From assembly GCA_000775715.1 (NCBI GenBank), contig JRWQ01000009.1, positions 124,001 through 188,000 of the forward strand: a stretch of 64,000 nucleotides of DNA, in the 5' to 3' direction. Below, in pieces: positions 8,880-19,077 of the stretch. A model generated the notes under the pieces. That model was not told where the DNA came from, searched no databases, and saw only the letters and a program-made list of their open reading frames with translations. A program made the translations under genes and the position numbers. Every line of letters begins with the position of its first letter. Positions within the stretch are counted from its first letter, which is position 1. Source of the DNA: Vibrio tubiashii (GTDB lineage: Bacteria > Pseudomonadota > Gammaproteobacteria > Enterobacterales > Vibrionaceae).

Positions 8880-11063
8880 TTACAGCGAGCGATATTTTTC
8901 GCGTAATCGCTGGCGAACCCATTCAGCCAATGAGTTAACCGCAAAAGTAAACACTAACAATAGCAATGCCGCTAAGAACAAAATGCGATAGTGGGAGCTT
9001 CCCACTTCCGACTCTGGCATTTCAACGGCGATAGTTGCTGATAAAGTGCGCATTCCTTCAAGGATGTTCCAATCCATGATGGGGGTATTGCCCGTTGCCA
9101 TCAACACTATCATGGTTTCACCCACTGCACGCCCTAAGCCCATCATGATGGCTGAAAAGATGCCCGGGCTAGCCGTTAACAACACAACGTGAATCAGAGT
9201 CTGCCAAGGAGTCGCACCCAGTGCCAATGAACCATCAGATAAGTGTTTCGGCACAGAGAAAATCGCATCCTCTGCAATAGTAAAGATGGTCGGGATCACC
9301 GCAAACCCCATCGCAAAACCAACAACCAGTGCATTACGTTGGTCAAAATCAATGCCTCGCTCAGCAAGATAAACTCTTACGTCTCCGGCAAATAGTAACG
9401 CTTCGATATTGCCACTCTGAGATAAAATAACTGCACAGATTGCGATCATGACTGGCATTAGGATTGCTGCATGCCAACCAGTGGAAAATCGCCCTGACCA
9501 GCGGTCAGAAAACTGGTGCCACAACAGGCCAAACAAAATGGTAGAAAATGGTAGAAACAGCATCAATGCAACCACGGCCGCCAGGTGACTTTCTACAATC
9601 GGCGCGAACCACAACCCTGCAAGAAAGCCAATAATCACCGTAGGTAGCGCTTCCATGAGCTCAATCGATGGCTTCACGATTCGACGCATTTTCGGAGTCA
9701 TAAAATACGCGGTATAAATAGCCCCAAGCACGGCAATAGGAATAGCGAACAGCATAGCAAACGCAGCCGCTTTCAATGTACCAAAAGCAATCGGCACTAT
9801 GCTAAATTTCGGCTCAAACTCATCACTGGCAGAGGTGGTTTGCCAAACAAACTCAGGTTCCGGATAGCCCTCATACCACACCTGTTGCCATAGCGAAGAG
9901 ACCGAAACTTCAGGATAAGGATTATCTATCACAGCAAGGCTTAACGACTTGTCGTCGATAGCCACAAGATAAGATTCGTTATTCGACATCGCCGCTAACT
10001 GTGGCGCTTTCTTATAGGCACGTTCAAACATCACTAGCTTTTCACTGGTAGTGTAGTGGCTTTGCACCGTGCCATTGATGTAGAAACTGTAGAAACCTTT
10101 GCGGTAAGTATCAGGTAGAAGAAACTGTAACTCTGAAGCCAATTTAAACTGACGAACCTGAGTTAAGTTTCGTTTGCCTTGTGACAATACATCAAACCAT
10201 TGAGAGACCAGACCATCTTGATGAGTCACCAACACCGAATAGGCTCCCGCCAGCAGATCAATATCGGTTACGGCATGCTCTGGTCGACCTAAGCTGAGAT
10301 CAACCAACTCGCGCACGATAAAACGTTCAGCTTGCTTAACCACAACAATAAGCTCAGATCCGCTGCGCACGTATAGTGTGTTACCGTCAGGCGTGAGTAT
10401 AAGTTGGTCGATATCTTGTAACGGTTGGGCAAAACGATACTGATGTATTTGCCCTTCTTGTTGCCATTTAATCACAACTGAGTCGTCTTGATACCAACCA
10501 ACTAAGGTCAAATTCCCTTGAGTCGCGAAAGCGAACTTCTGTAAATGCCGCTGACCTTGTTTTAAGTCAAATGGTAAATCAAGCTTGCTGATACTAGGAG
10601 ATAGCTTACGTTGGCCATCAACTAGTTCAGTATCCAAATGAGGCTTAAAGATGTTTATCTCACCTTCAGGCGTCGCAAAACCATACCAACCGTATGCAGC
10701 TAAAGATTGGCTAAACAGATTATTGGTGAAACCAACTTGCTGTGATAGCACAGGGCCGGAGTTGGGGTGTTGCAGAGATATAAAGTCAATATTGCCTTGA
10801 GAAGAGATTACATACGCACTCTCCCCTACATCATCGACGCCCAGTGCAACAGGGCTAGCGATTGATACCGGAGTCGAGCGGACATTAGGTGTCATATGTG
10901 CATCACTGAACAGTGGCAACACCATCATAGCTAGGTAGACAAAGATCAGAACCAGCGCTGCTAATACACTGACTCCACCAGCAGACACAGCAATGCGGAC
11001 CAATCTGTCTTTAATCAATCGTTTCTGGTCTCGCTCTCGCAGTGAAAAATCTGCTTTCCCCAT
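8880..11063 (-). CDS. pstC: Phosphate ABC transporter permease PstC, extended form
   Basis: This is the partner permease of PstA. It has 727 residues, over twice the E. coli size. A membrane helix at about 28-52 is followed by a long periplasmic part (about 55-420) with repeated beta segments such as LILTPDGNTLYVRSGSELIV, suggestive of a propeller. The permease domain then carries six helices and the coupling motif SLALGATPWQTLIHVVLL. It is the first gene of the pst operon; a PHO box with a correctly spaced -10 lies about 50 bp upstream, so it should be induced by PhoB under phosphate limitation. What the periplasmic domain does is unknown. Confidence 0.94.
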   Translation of the reverse strand: MGKADFSLRERDQKRLIKDRLVRIAVSAGGVSVLAALVLIFVYLAMMVLPLFSDAHMTPNVRSTPVSIASPVALGVDDVGESAYVISSQGNIDFISLQHPNSGPVLSQQVGFTNNLFSQSLAAYGWYGFATPEGEINIFKPHLDTELVDGQRKLSPSISKLDLPFDLKQGQRHLQKFAFATQGNLTLVGWYQDDSVVIKWQQEGQIHQYRFAQPLQDIDQLILTPDGNTLYVRSGSELIVVVKQAERFIVRELVDLSLGRPEHAVTDIDLLAGAYSVLVTHQDGLVSQWFDVLSQGKRNLTQVRQFKLASELQFLLPDTYRKGFYSFYINGTVQSHYTTSEKLVMFERAYKKAPQLAAMSNNESYLVAIDDKSLSLAVIDNPYPEVSVSSLWQQVWYEGYPEPEFVWQTTSASDEFEPKFSIVPIAFGTLKAAAFAMLFAIPIAVLGAIYTAYFMTPKMRRIVKPSIELMEALPTVIIGFLAGLWFAPIVESHLAAVVALMLFLPFSTILFGLLWHQFSDRWSGRFSTGWHAAILMPVMIAICAVILSQSGNIEALLFAGDVRVYLAERGIDFDQRNALVVGFAMGFAVIPTIFTIAEDAIFSVPKHLSDGSLALGATPWQTLIHVVLLTASPGIFSAIMMGLGRAVGETMIVLMATGNTPIMDWNILEGMRTLSATIAVEMPESEVGSSHYRILFLAALLLLVFTFAVNSLAEWVRQRLREKYRSL

Positions 11064-11094
11064 CTCTATCTCTTACCAATTTTCGCCCGAGGGT

Positions 11095-11128
11095 ATAATA
11101 TTTATATTAGGTGACAGTTATATTACAG
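11095..11128 (-). promoter_or_regulatory. PHO box and -10 of the pstC-pstA-pstB-phoU operon
   Basis: Read on the minus strand, 11128-11111 is CTGTAATATAACTGTCAC, 16 of 18 positions identical to the E. coli PHO box consensus. It is followed after exactly 10 nt by TATTAT (11100-11095), the spacing usual for PhoB-activated promoters, in which the PHO box replaces the -35. Confidence 0.88.
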
Positions 11129-11163
11129 GTCGCATAAACAACTGAAAACAATGCAATTAAAAA

Positions 11164-11181
11164 ATGCCATAAAACTGTCAC
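11164..11181 (+). promoter_or_regulatory. PHO box facing ppk
   Basis: ATGCCATAAAACTGTCAC matches the PHO box consensus at 15 of 18 positions on the plus strand, 77 bp before the ppk start. The -10 is not obvious at the expected distance (TAAGTT at 11192 is weak), so direct PhoB activation of ppk is probable but not certain. Confidence 0.72.
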
Positions 11182-11258
11182 ATAAACACCTTAAGTTGCT
11201 ATCCAACTGAGTATTATCACAATACTCGACTTCGTCAGCTAAGTTAAAGGACAAAACC

Positions 11259-13367
11259 ATGAGCGCGGAAAAACTCTATATAGAAAAAGAACTCAGCTGG
11301 CTCTCTTTTAACGAACGAGTCTTACAAGAGGCTGCTGATAAAAGCGTTCCGCTGATCGAACGAATTCGCTTTCTTGGTATCTTTTCCAATAACTTAGATG
11401 AGTTCTACAAAGTTCGCTTCGCTGACGTTAAGCGACGAATCCTGATCAACCAAGAGCGTGGCGGCAATGACAATTCCAAGCATTTGCTAACCAAGATGCA
11501 AACTAAGGCACTTAAACTCAACGAGCGCTTTGACGAGTTGTATGCCGAACTGATCCGAGACATGGCTCGGCGCAGAATCTTTCTTGTCAACGAAACGCAA
11601 CTCAGTGAAACCCAACAAAAGTGGATTAAAAAGTATTTTCGCCGAGAGGTTTTACCACACATCACTCCCTTAATGATGCGTGACGACATTGACGTTCTTC
11701 AATTTCTTAAAGATGAATACGCCTATATCACCGTCGAACTAAAAACCGAAGAGCACAACCAATACGCACTCATTGAGATTCCAACCGATCACCTTCCCCG
11801 CTTTGTCATGGTACCAGAGCTAAAAGGTAAACGGCGTAAAACCATCATCCTACTCGACAATATTATTCGCTACTGTCTAGATGAGCTGTTTAGCGGATTC
11901 TTTGACTATGATGAGTTAAACGGCTATTCGATGAAAATGACTCGCGATGCAGAATACGATTTAAGTCACGAAGTTGAGCACAGCTTGCTTGAACAGATGT
12001 CCGAAGGAGTAAGCCAACGTTTAACCGCGATGCCAGTGCGATTTGTCTACGAGAGGGACATGCCACAAGACATGCTCGATTTCTTGTGTGAAAAACTGCA
12101 AATTTCAAATTACGACAGTCTGATTCCCGGTAGTCGTTACCATAACTTCAAAGACTTTATCGGTTTCCCAAATGTAGGTCGAGACTACCTAGAGCATAAA
12201 CCTTTACCACCGATGCAATGTGCCGACTTTGATGGCTACGCCAATAAGTTTGATGCCATTAAAGCGCAAGATATTCTGCTCTACTACCCTTACCACACCT
12301 TTGAGCATATCAGTGAATGGGTTCGTCAAGCATCATTTGACCCGAAAGTGCTGAATATCAAGATCAACATCTACCGTGTCGCCAAAGACTCGCGCTTAAT
12401 GAATTCACTCATTGATGCGGTTCACAATGGCAAGTCAGTCACTGTGGTGGTTGAACTGCAAGCGCGCTTTGATGAAGAGGCCAACATCGAATGGTCAAAA
12501 GTCCTCACCGAAGCGGGAGTTGAAGTCGTTTTCGGCGTTCCTGGCCTGAAAATTCACTCTAAGCTACTGCTGATTAGTCGCAGAGAAGAGGATGAGATCG
12601 TCCGCTATGCTCATATTGGTACAGGTAACTTCCATGAAAAAACGGCTCGTATCTATACCGACTTCTCACTGCTGACCGCCGACCCAGAGCTGACCAACGA
12701 AGTGCGCAACGTATTTGGCTATATTGAGAACCCATACCGCCCGCTTAGGTTTAACCATCTTATCGTTTCGCCGCGTAACTCACGTAAACAGATCTACCGC
12801 CTAATCGACAACGAAATAGCCAATGCCAAAGCAGGTAAAAAAGCCGCCTTGACCTTAAAAGTCAACAACCTGGTTGATAAAGGCTTGGTCAATAAAATCT
12901 ACGGGGCAAGTGCTTCTGGCGTTGAAATCAAAATGATCATTCGCGGTATGTGTTCCTTGGTGCCGGGCATTGAAGGGGTCAGCGATAACATCAAGATCAT
13001 CAGCATCGTTGATCGATTCTTAGAACACCCTCGAGTGGTAATTACCCACAATGATGGCGACCCGCAGGTTTACATCTCATCTGCTGACTGGATGACACGA
13101 AACATCGACCACCGAATTGAAGTGGGCGCGCCAGTGCGTGACGAACGTCTTAAACAGCGCATCATCGATATCATTAACATCCACTTTACCGATACAGTAA
13201 AAGCGAGATGGATCGATAAAGAAATGAGTAATAGCTACGTACCTCGCGGAAACCGCAAGAAAGTTCGCTCACAAATTGCCATTTACGACTATCTTAAAAA
13301 TGTAGAAAAACAAACAAAGAATCAAAAACGTAAAGAGCAATTAGTAGATGACACAGGACATTCGTGA
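11259..13367 (+). CDS. ppk: Polyphosphate kinase 1
   Basis: Ppk1 reversibly builds long polyphosphate chains from ATP. The 702-residue protein has the N-terminal helical domain ([19 protein letters not shown]), the head domain and two phospholipase D-like catalytic domains. His433 in [10 protein letters not shown] is the expected autophosphorylated histidine, with [19 protein letters not shown] following. Length and motifs are those of a complete enzyme. AAAGGACAAAACC precedes the ATG. The 3' end overlaps the ppx start by 20 bp, which indicates co-transcription and coupling. A PHO box lies upstream. Confidence 0.97.
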   Translation: MSAEKLYIEKELSWLSFNERVLQEAADKSVPLIERIRFLGIFSNNLDEFYKVRFADVKRRILINQERGGNDNSKHLLTKMQTKALKLNERFDELYAELIRDMARRRIFLVNETQLSETQQKWIKKYFRREVLPHITPLMMRDDIDVLQFLKDEYAYITVELKTEEHNQYALIEIPTDHLPRFVMVPELKGKRRKTIILLDNIIRYCLDELFSGFFDYDELNGYSMKMTRDAEYDLSHEVEHSLLEQMSEGVSQRLTAMPVRFVYERDMPQDMLDFLCEKLQISNYDSLIPGSRYHNFKDFIGFPNVGRDYLEHKPLPPMQCADFDGYANKFDAIKAQDILLYYPYHTFEHISEWVRQASFDPKVLNIKINIYRVAKDSRLMNSLIDAVHNGKSVTVVVELQARFDEEANIEWSKVLTEAGVEVVFGVPGLKIHSKLLLISRREEDEIVRYAHIGTGNFHEKTARIYTDFSLLTADPELTNEVRNVFGYIENPYRPLRFNHLIVSPRNSRKQIYRLIDNEIANAKAGKKAALTLKVNNLVDKGLVNKIYGASASGVEIKMIIRGMCSLVPGIEGVSDNIKIISIVDRFLEHPRVVITHNDGDPQVYISSADWMTRNIDHRIEVGAPVRDERLKQRIIDIINIHFTDTVKARWIDKEMSNSYVPRGNRKKVRSQIAIYDYLKNVEKQTKNQKRKEQLVDDTGHS

Positions 13368-14865
13368 CGTTGCCGCTATCGACTTAGGCTCCAACAGCTT
13401 CCATATGGTGGTGGCAAAAGTCGTTGACCAAGATCTGCAACTTGTCAGTCGCCACAAGCAGAGAGTGCGTCTTGCCTCTGGGCTAGATGGACAGAAAAAT
13501 CTAGACAATGCCGCTATTGAGCGAGGCCTAGAGTGTCTGGCTATGTTTGCCGAACGCCTACAAGGTTTCGAACCAGAGAACGTAAGTATTGCCGCCACTC
13601 ATACCCTTCGTCAGGCCAATAATTCGCATATCTTTTTGCAGCGCGCTAGAGAAGTCCTGCCCTTCCCGATTGAAATTATCCCCGGTATTGAAGAAGCGCG
13701 TTTAATTTACCTTGGGGTTGCTCATACCCAACCTGAATCTGATTCTAAACTCGTGGTCGACATTGGCGGTGGCAGTACCGAAATGATCATTGGCAGTGGG
13801 TTTGAACCAGAGCTAATCAACAGTAAACAGATGGGCTGTGTCAGCTACACCAATCGTTACTTTACCAACGGTAAACTGTCGAAGAAGAACTTTGCTAAGG
13901 CCACGCTTGCCGCTGAGCAGAAAATGGAGGCTTTAGCGCACAAATACAAAAAGCGCGGTTGGGATACTGCTTTTGGTTCATCAGGAACCATCAAAGCCAT
14001 CCGTGAAGTTCTTATTGGTTTAGGGTTTGAAGATGGCCTCATAACCACCAAGCGCCTAGATAAAATAATCAGCGTCCTGTGCGAGTGGGATACCATTGAT
14101 GACATCGAACTTAGTGGCCTAACTCCGGAACGAAAACCCGTTTTTGCTGCAGGCGTTGCCATTCTCTCGGCCATTATTGAGAGCCTAAACGTTTCAGAAA
14201 TGCACTTCTCAGAGGGGGCGTTACGCGAAGGGCTACTGTTTGAAATGGAAGATAGCTTTAAACGCTCCGACATTCGCATGCGCACCACAGAAAACCTCGC
14301 CAGTAAGCATTTAGTCGACTTAGAGCATGCAGCAAAAATTAAGGGGCAAGCCACCGAGTTTCTCCTCCAAGTACATAAAGAACTGGGGATCAAGAAAAGC
14401 TCAGAACTGTTTGATTTATTGGAGTGGAGCGCTCTACTGCACGAAGTGGGGCTTAGTATTAGCCTGCAAGCTTTTCATCGCCACTCAGCCTATATCCTAG
14501 CCAACACCTATATGCCTGGGTTTAACCGTGAACAGCAGCGTGTATTAGCCATGCTAGTGCGATTCCAACGAAAAGCGCTTAAATTGCATGAGATGGAAGA
14601 GCTCACCCTATTTAAAAAGAAACACATCATCAGCTTGATTCGAATCCTACGTTTAGCCATTTTGCTCAACGGACAACGCAATGATACTCCACTCCCTCAG
14701 CTTGAGTTAAAGCTAGATGGCGATGAGTGGACATTGACTTCTGATGATGAAGACTGGCTTTCATCCAATAAGCTTTTACATGCAGATCTATGTAGTGAAG
14801 AGGAATACTGGCAGGCAGCAGGGTGGCAACTAACCTTCTTAGTGGATAACAACACCGAAAGTTAG
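13348..14865 (+). CDS. ppx: Exopolyphosphatase Ppx
   Basis: Ppx removes terminal phosphates from polyphosphate and belongs to the Ppx/GppA sugar-kinase/Hsp70-like family. The 505-residue product has phosphate-binding loops [13 protein letters not shown] (near residue 10) and [11 protein letters not shown], followed by SGTIKAI, and a C-terminal helical HD-like part ([10 protein letters not shown]). The start lies 20 bp inside ppk, so the same mRNA carries the making and the degrading enzyme. GppA is a possible alternative name, but the size (about 500 residues with the C-terminal extension) and position after ppk favour Ppx. It ends 1 bp before the stop of convergent pstS, with no visible terminator. 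Confidence 0.94.
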   Translation: MTQDIRDVAAIDLGSNSFHMVVAKVVDQDLQLVSRHKQRVRLASGLDGQKNLDNAAIERGLECLAMFAERLQGFEPENVSIAATHTLRQANNSHIFLQRAREVLPFPIEIIPGIEEARLIYLGVAHTQPESDSKLVVDIGGGSTEMIIGSGFEPELINSKQMGCVSYTNRYFTNGKLSKKNFAKATLAAEQKMEALAHKYKKRGWDTAFGSSGTIKAIREVLIGLGFEDGLITTKRLDKIISVLCEWDTIDDIELSGLTPERKPVFAAGVAILSAIIESLNVSEMHFSEGALREGLLFEMEDSFKRSDIRMRTTENLASKHLVDLEHAAKIKGQATEFLLQVHKELGIKKSSELFDLLEWSALLHEVGLSISLQAFHRHSAYILANTYMPGFNREQQRVLAMLVRFQRKALKLHEMEELTLFKKKHIISLIRILRLAILLNGQRNDTPLPQLELKLDGDEWTLTSDDEDWLSSNKLLHADLCSEEEYWQAAGWQLTFLVDNNTES

Positions 14866-14866
14866 A

Positions 14867-15817
14867 TCACTCTATAATGTCGACTTTTGCCAACTCACGG
14901 TACGCGATATCGGCTGAGATTGGAATGTAGCCGTCTTTGGCAACTAAGGCTTGTCCCTGCTTAGAAAAAATAAAGCGAACGAACTCTCGCTCAATCGGAC
15001 TAAGCGGTTTAACTGGGTTCTTATTTATGTAGACATAAAGGTAACGTGATAGTGGGTACTTACCTGACAAGATATTTTCTTGGCTCGCCTGCACATATTC
15101 TTGGCCACTCTTAGCGATCGGCAGTAGTTTCACTCCCGACACTTTATAGCCCACACCAGAGTAGCCTATGGTGTTAATTGCCGAGCTAACAGACTGAACC
15201 ACAGAGGCCGATCCCGGTTGCTCATTAACGTTGTTTTTAAAGTCACCACCACACAGCGCATTCTTTTTGAAATAGCCATACGTTCCAGATACTGAGTTAC
15301 GACCAAACATCTGCATGCCACGCTTTGCCCACTGATAGTCTAAGCCAAGGTCGGCCCAAGTAGTGATGTCTTCAGTGGCACCACAGCGCAAGGTAGCAGA
15401 AAAAATACTATCTAATTGATTAAAATTGAGCCCTTTGATCGGATTATCTCGATGAACAAAAATCCCAATCGCATCAATGGCTATTCTCAATTCGGTTGGT
15501 TTATAACCGTGGGCCCGTTCAAACGCTTCGATCTCTCTATTACGCATCGGGCGACTCATAGGGCCAAACTGGGCAGTACGCTCTGTGAGTGCTGGCGGTG
15601 CCGTTGAAGAACCAGACGCTTGCACCTGACCATTCACACTCGGGTAGAGCTGCTGAAACTCCTCTACCCATAAGGTTGTCATCCCTGCCAAGGTGTCAGA
15701 GCCCACTGTCGTCAAAGAACCTGAAAGACCTGATACCTTATCGTAGTCAGGTAGTTCTGTTGCGTGCAAAGGCGAAACGGTAAAGCACACCGCTAACCAG
15801 GTTAGGAAGATGCGCAT
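14867..15817 (-). CDS. pstS: Phosphate-binding protein PstS (periplasmic)
   Basis: PstS captures phosphate in the periplasm for PstCAB. The 316-residue protein starts with a signal peptide ([19 protein letters not shown]) and has the PBP-like fold with phosphate-contacting segments TVGSDTLAG, QASGSSTAPP and FGRNSVSGTYGYF. Unlike in E. coli, it is not in front of pstC but is the third gene of a phoB-phoR-pstS group. Its first base coincides with the last base of the phoR stop codon region (overlap at 15817), so it should be co-expressed with the sensor system. This separation is also known in other vibrios. Confidence 0.92.
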   Translation of the reverse strand: MRIFLTWLAVCFTVSPLHATELPDYDKVSGLSGSLTTVGSDTLAGMTTLWVEEFQQLYPSVNGQVQASGSSTAPPALTERTAQFGPMSRPMRNREIEAFERAHGYKPTELRIAIDAIGIFVHRDNPIKGLNFNQLDSIFSATLRCGATEDITTWADLGLDYQWAKRGMQMFGRNSVSGTYGYFKKNALCGGDFKNNVNEQPGSASVVQSVSSAINTIGYSGVGYKVSGVKLLPIAKSGQEYVQASQENILSGKYPLSRYLYVYINKNPVKPLSPIEREFVRFIFSKQGQALVAKDGYIPISADIAYRELAKVDIIE

Positions 15818-17115
15818 CAGCTAACCACCAGTCTTGGTGGTAAGATGAAGGAGAACTTACTGCCAACACCCACTTCACTATGAATTTCTAAATGAGAATC
15901 ATGGTGGGTAAGCGCATGTTTTACGATAGCGAGTCCAAGTCCGCTACCGCCGGTATCGCGCGAGCGTGCTTTATCGACACGATAGAATCGCTCTGTCAGT
16001 CTATGTAGATGCTGAGGCTCGATACCATCGCCACTGTCTTCAACTTCGAGGTGAGCACCTTGCGACGAACGATACCACTTAACACAAATATTCGCCCCAG
16101 GAGGCGTGTACTTAACCGCGTTGTACACCAGATTAGAAATAGCGCTACGCAATTGGTCGTCATCGCCAAGGACGCGCAACTTACTATCTACATCAAATGA
16201 CAATTGATGATTGTTATCGCCACTCAAGCTTGCCGCTTCTTTCTCTAGTACATCCAGCATTGCTGGAACATTCACCACCTCTTCTAGCTCATGCATAGGA
16301 GCAGCTTCAATCTTAGATAATGTAAGAAGCTGATTAACCAAGCTATTCATACGCTGAAGTTGTTCGGTCATCACGCCATGTGCTTTGGGCCACATTGGCC
16401 CCACCACCATGTCTGGGTCTTCGGTCATTTCCAAATAACCTTGCAGAACCGTCATTGGCGTTCTTAACTCATGGGAAACATTGGCAAAGAAATTACGGCG
16501 CATCCCCTCGAGCTGTTTAAGCTGAGACACATCACGAACGACCATCAAATGTTCGCCTTCGGTATAAGGCACGATACGTAGCTCTAATAGACGTTCCACA
16601 TTCAAGGGGGAACGCATCTCAAGCGGCTCAGAGAAGTCTTGTTTATTGAGGTACTTAATAAAGTCAGGAGAGCGCAACAGGTTAGAAATAGGTTGGCCTG
16701 AATCATCTGGCCATTTAAAACCCAACAGATGCTGAGCAAGCTTGTTACACCAAACAATATTGCCTTCACCTCTAAATACCACCACGGCATCAGGAAGAGA
16801 TTCTGCACCGTTGCGGAAGCGGCGAATCAGGTTAGTGAGCTCTTTGCGTTTTTTACGTTGGCGCTGCTGCAAGCGGTAGATGCCGTTAAATAGCGACTCC
16901 CAGTTGCCACTGCCAGATGGTGGAGTGAGGCGTTTCTCATCCCACAACCAAGCTGATAAACGCATCTGATTGTGCAAGTGCCATACAAGCTGCAAAACCG
17001 TGGCCACTAAAAGCAACCACGGCATATGTCCAAAAATCCAACCTACAATCACCCAAGGGGTGTAGAAGAAGACTAGCTCCCAAGCTAGCTTCTTCCATGT
17101 TAACCGTTCTACCAC
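15817..17115 (-). CDS. phoR: Phosphate regulon sensor histidine kinase PhoR
   Basis: PhoR phosphorylates PhoB when Pst/PhoU signal low phosphate. The 432-residue protein has two closely spaced N-terminal membrane helices (about 13-48), a charged linker, a PAS domain (about 100-190), the HisKA dimerisation helix with phosphoacceptor His215 in [11 protein letters not shown], and a HATPase domain with N box [13 protein letters not shown] and G boxes DSGDGIEP and [12 protein letters not shown]. It starts 24 bp after phoB and overlaps pstS at its end. No periplasmic sensor domain is visible, as is usual for PhoR. Confidence 0.97.
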   Translation of the reverse strand: MVERLTWKKLAWELVFFYTPWVIVGWIFGHMPWLLLVATVLQLVWHLHNQMRLSAWLWDEKRLTPPSGSGNWESLFNGIYRLQQRQRKKRKELTNLIRRFRNGAESLPDAVVVFRGEGNIVWCNKLAQHLLGFKWPDDSGQPISNLLRSPDFIKYLNKQDFSEPLEMRSPLNVERLLELRIVPYTEGEHLMVVRDVSQLKQLEGMRRNFFANVSHELRTPMTVLQGYLEMTEDPDMVVGPMWPKAHGVMTEQLQRMNSLVNQLLTLSKIEAAPMHELEEVVNVPAMLDVLEKEAASLSGDNNHQLSFDVDSKLRVLGDDDQLRSAISNLVYNAVKYTPPGANICVKWYRSSQGAHLEVEDSGDGIEPQHLHRLTERFYRVDKARSRDTGGSGLGLAIVKHALTHHDSHLEIHSEVGVGSKFSFILPPRLVVS

Positions 17116-17139
17116 TTACCTCTCCGAATGGTATTGCCT

Positions 17140-17829
17140 TTATGCTTTGGTCGAGAATCGATAGCCCGCACCACGTACAGTCTGAATCAACTTGTCATGG
17201 CCTGCGGCTTCTAACGCCTTACGTAAACGACGAATATGAACGTCGACCGTGCGGTCTTCTACATAAACGTTAGTGCCCCATACGTTATTCAGCAACTGCT
17301 CTCGGCTATAAACGCGCTCTTGGTGAGTCATAAAAAAGTGCAGCATCTTGAACTCTGTTGGTCCCATATCTAATGCATCATCGTTAGCCGTCACGCGGTG
17401 TGAGACAGGGTCTAGTTTTAGCCCTTGAATATTGATTACGTCTTCCAGTGCTGTTGGCGTTACGCGGCGAATTACCGCTTTAAGGCGTGCTACCAGCTCT
17501 TTAGGTGAGAATGGCTTGGTGATGTAGTCATCTGCGCCAACTTCAAGGCCTCGAACCTTGTCTTCTTCTTCACCACGCGCAGTTAGCATCACAACAGGAA
17601 TGTTACGTGTTAAGTCTTCACGCTTCATATGTTTGATAAAGTTAATGCCACTACCACCAGGTAACATCCAGTCAAGCAACACGAGATCCGGGAAAGGTTC
17701 AGCCAATTTTGTTACCGCGCTATCATAATCCTCTGCTTCTACGACTTGGTAACCTTTCTGTTCGAGGACAAAGCACAACATTTCACGAATTGGCGCTTCA
17801 TCTTCAACAACCAGAATCCTTCTAGACAT
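17140..17829 (-). CDS. phoB: Phosphate regulon response regulator PhoB
   Basis: PhoB is an OmpR-type activator that binds PHO boxes. The 229-residue protein has a receiver domain with Asp53 as phosphoacceptor ([10 protein letters not shown]), the switch residues VMLTARG and [10 protein letters not shown], and a winged-helix DNA-binding domain (about 130-228) with [15 protein letters not shown]. It heads a phoB-phoR-pstS group. A PHO box with a -10 at the right distance lies upstream, consistent with autoregulation. Confidence 0.98.
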   Translation of the reverse strand: MSRRILVVEDEAPIREMLCFVLEQKGYQVVEAEDYDSAVTKLAEPFPDLVLLDWMLPGGSGINFIKHMKREDLTRNIPVVMLTARGEEEDKVRGLEVGADDYITKPFSPKELVARLKAVIRRVTPTALEDVINIQGLKLDPVSHRVTANDDALDMGPTEFKMLHFFMTHQERVYSREQLLNNVWGTNVYVEDRTVDVHIRRLRKALEAAGHDKLIQTVRGAGYRFSTKA

Positions 17830-17891
17830 AATCTAATAACCTTATTTGAGTTAAGTTATCTAGGGTAATCGACCCTTGTGCAACGCTAAGC

Positions 17892-17925
17892 ATTATCACT
17901 AGCAATTATGACACTTTTGTGACCT
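17892..17925 (-). promoter_or_regulatory. PHO box and -10 of phoB-phoR-pstS
   Basis: On the minus strand 17925-17908 reads AGGTCACAAAAGTGTCAT, 14 of 18 consensus positions, followed after exactly 10 nt by GATAAT (17897-17892), the same architecture as the pstC promoter. The -10 lies about 63 bp before the phoB ATG. Confidence 0.72.
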
Positions 17926-18037
17926 TTGAAAACAAATTTTCATATAACTTTCATCCCACTATTGCGTGTTTGCAGTAAGACAAGAGAGGCAAAAGTCTTT
18001 ATGATTAGTCCCTCAAATAAAGTTACAGAGAAAGAAT

Positions 18038-18952
18038 ATGTGGTTTAAAAATTGTCTGGTTTATCGCTTTAATCGTGAAATCGAATTCAACACTGACCAA
18101 CTAGAAAAACAACTGGCTGAGTTTCGTTTTACTCCGTGTGGAAGCCAAGATAAGCAAAAGTTTGGTTGGGTTACGGCGATGGGTAAACATGGCGACATGA
18201 TGACTCACGTATCAGAGAACCGCATTCTGGTTTGCGCTAAGAAAGAAGAGAAAATGCTACCTGCATCAGTGATTAAAGAGTCACTGAATGCCAAAGTTGA
18301 AGCGATGGAAGCAGAAGAAGGTCGTCCTCTAAAGAAGAAAGAGAAAGACAACCTTAAAGACGATATCGTGATGGACCTCTTGCCTCGCGCATTTAGCCGC
18401 AGCAGCCACACGTACGTGCTCATTCTGCCAAAAGAGGGCTTCATCCTAGTTGATGCTAGCAGCTCGAAGAAAGCGGAAGATGTATTAGCACTGCTACGTA
18501 AAACAATGGGTAGCCTACCGGTTGTTCCTGCTATTCCAGAAAAACCAATCGAAACGACACTTACAGAGTGGGTCAAAACTGGTGAAACACCGGCTGGCAT
18601 TCAAATGCTTGACGAAGCAGAGCTTAAGTCAGTACTTGAAGAAGGCGGAGTGATCCGTTGTAAGAAGCAAGAACTGACCGCAGATGAAATTCGTAGTCAC
18701 ATTGAAGCCGACAAACTAGTGACTAAACTGGCTGTTTGGTGGCAAGAGCGTATCGAATTCATCTTAGCTGAAGATGGTAGCATCAAGCGTCTTAAGTTCT
18801 CAGATGAGCTAAAAGATCAGAACGACGATATTCCACGCGAAGACCAAGCGGCTCGTTTTGACGCAGACTTCTCACTAATGTGTGGAGAGCTAAGCGCATT
18901 GTTACCAAACCTCTACGAATGCTTGGGCGGCCTACCTCACCCTAACGCTTAA
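18038..18952 (+). CDS. rdgC: Recombination-associated protein RdgC
   Basis: RdgC is a nucleoid-associated DNA-binding ring protein that modulates RecA-dependent recombination. The 304-residue product matches the family in length and in its start [14 protein letters not shown] and its central [20 protein letters not shown] region and ending LPHPNA. AGAGAAAGAAT provides the ribosome binding site. It diverges from phoB across a 208-bp gap. The stop is followed 23 bp later by the structured element at 18976. Confidence 0.95.
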   Translation: MWFKNCLVYRFNREIEFNTDQLEKQLAEFRFTPCGSQDKQKFGWVTAMGKHGDMMTHVSENRILVCAKKEEKMLPASVIKESLNAKVEAMEAEEGRPLKKKEKDNLKDDIVMDLLPRAFSRSSHTYVLILPKEGFILVDASSSKKAEDVLALLRKTMGSLPVVPAIPEKPIETTLTEWVKTGETPAGIQMLDEAELKSVLEEGGVIRCKKQELTADEIRSHIEADKLVTKLAVWWQERIEFILAEDGSIKRLKFSDELKDQNDDIPREDQAARFDADFSLMCGELSALLPNLYECLGGLPHPNA

Positions 18953-18975
18953 TCAAACCTAGTGTGAAAAAGTAC

Positions 18976-19077
18976 AGGTAGTAGTGGATTTCAAAGTCTG
19001 TTTGCCATGGAGGGCAAAATGAAGCTTACAGGGATGTATTTACATATTTACAGCGTCTTTGAAATTGACTACTACCT
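18976..19077 (+). ncRNA. Structured intergenic element with two GGA-loop hairpins, candidate CsrA-binding RNA
   Basis: Bases 18976-18996 and 19057-19077 form a 21-bp stem with 20 of 21 positions paired in RNA (one G-U, one G-G mismatch). Inside it, TTTGCC-ATGGAG-GGCAAA (19001-19018) makes a perfect 6-bp hairpin with GGA in its hexaloop. TACAGGGATGTA (19027-19038) makes a short hairpin with GGA in its loop; TTACAGGGATGT matches 11 of 12 positions of the SELEX CsrA site RUACARGGAUGU. CTGT (18998-19001) and ACAG (19050-19053) can pair as an inner closing helix. No open reading frame uses it convincingly. Whether it is a free RNA, part of the rdgC 3' end or a trhP leader is unknown. Confidence 0.6.

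Noticed and set aside
17937..17954. Fourth PHO box-like sequence facing rdgC
   Set aside because: 14 of 18 matches but no -10 at the expected distance on that strand; mentioned in findings, not listed as a feature.
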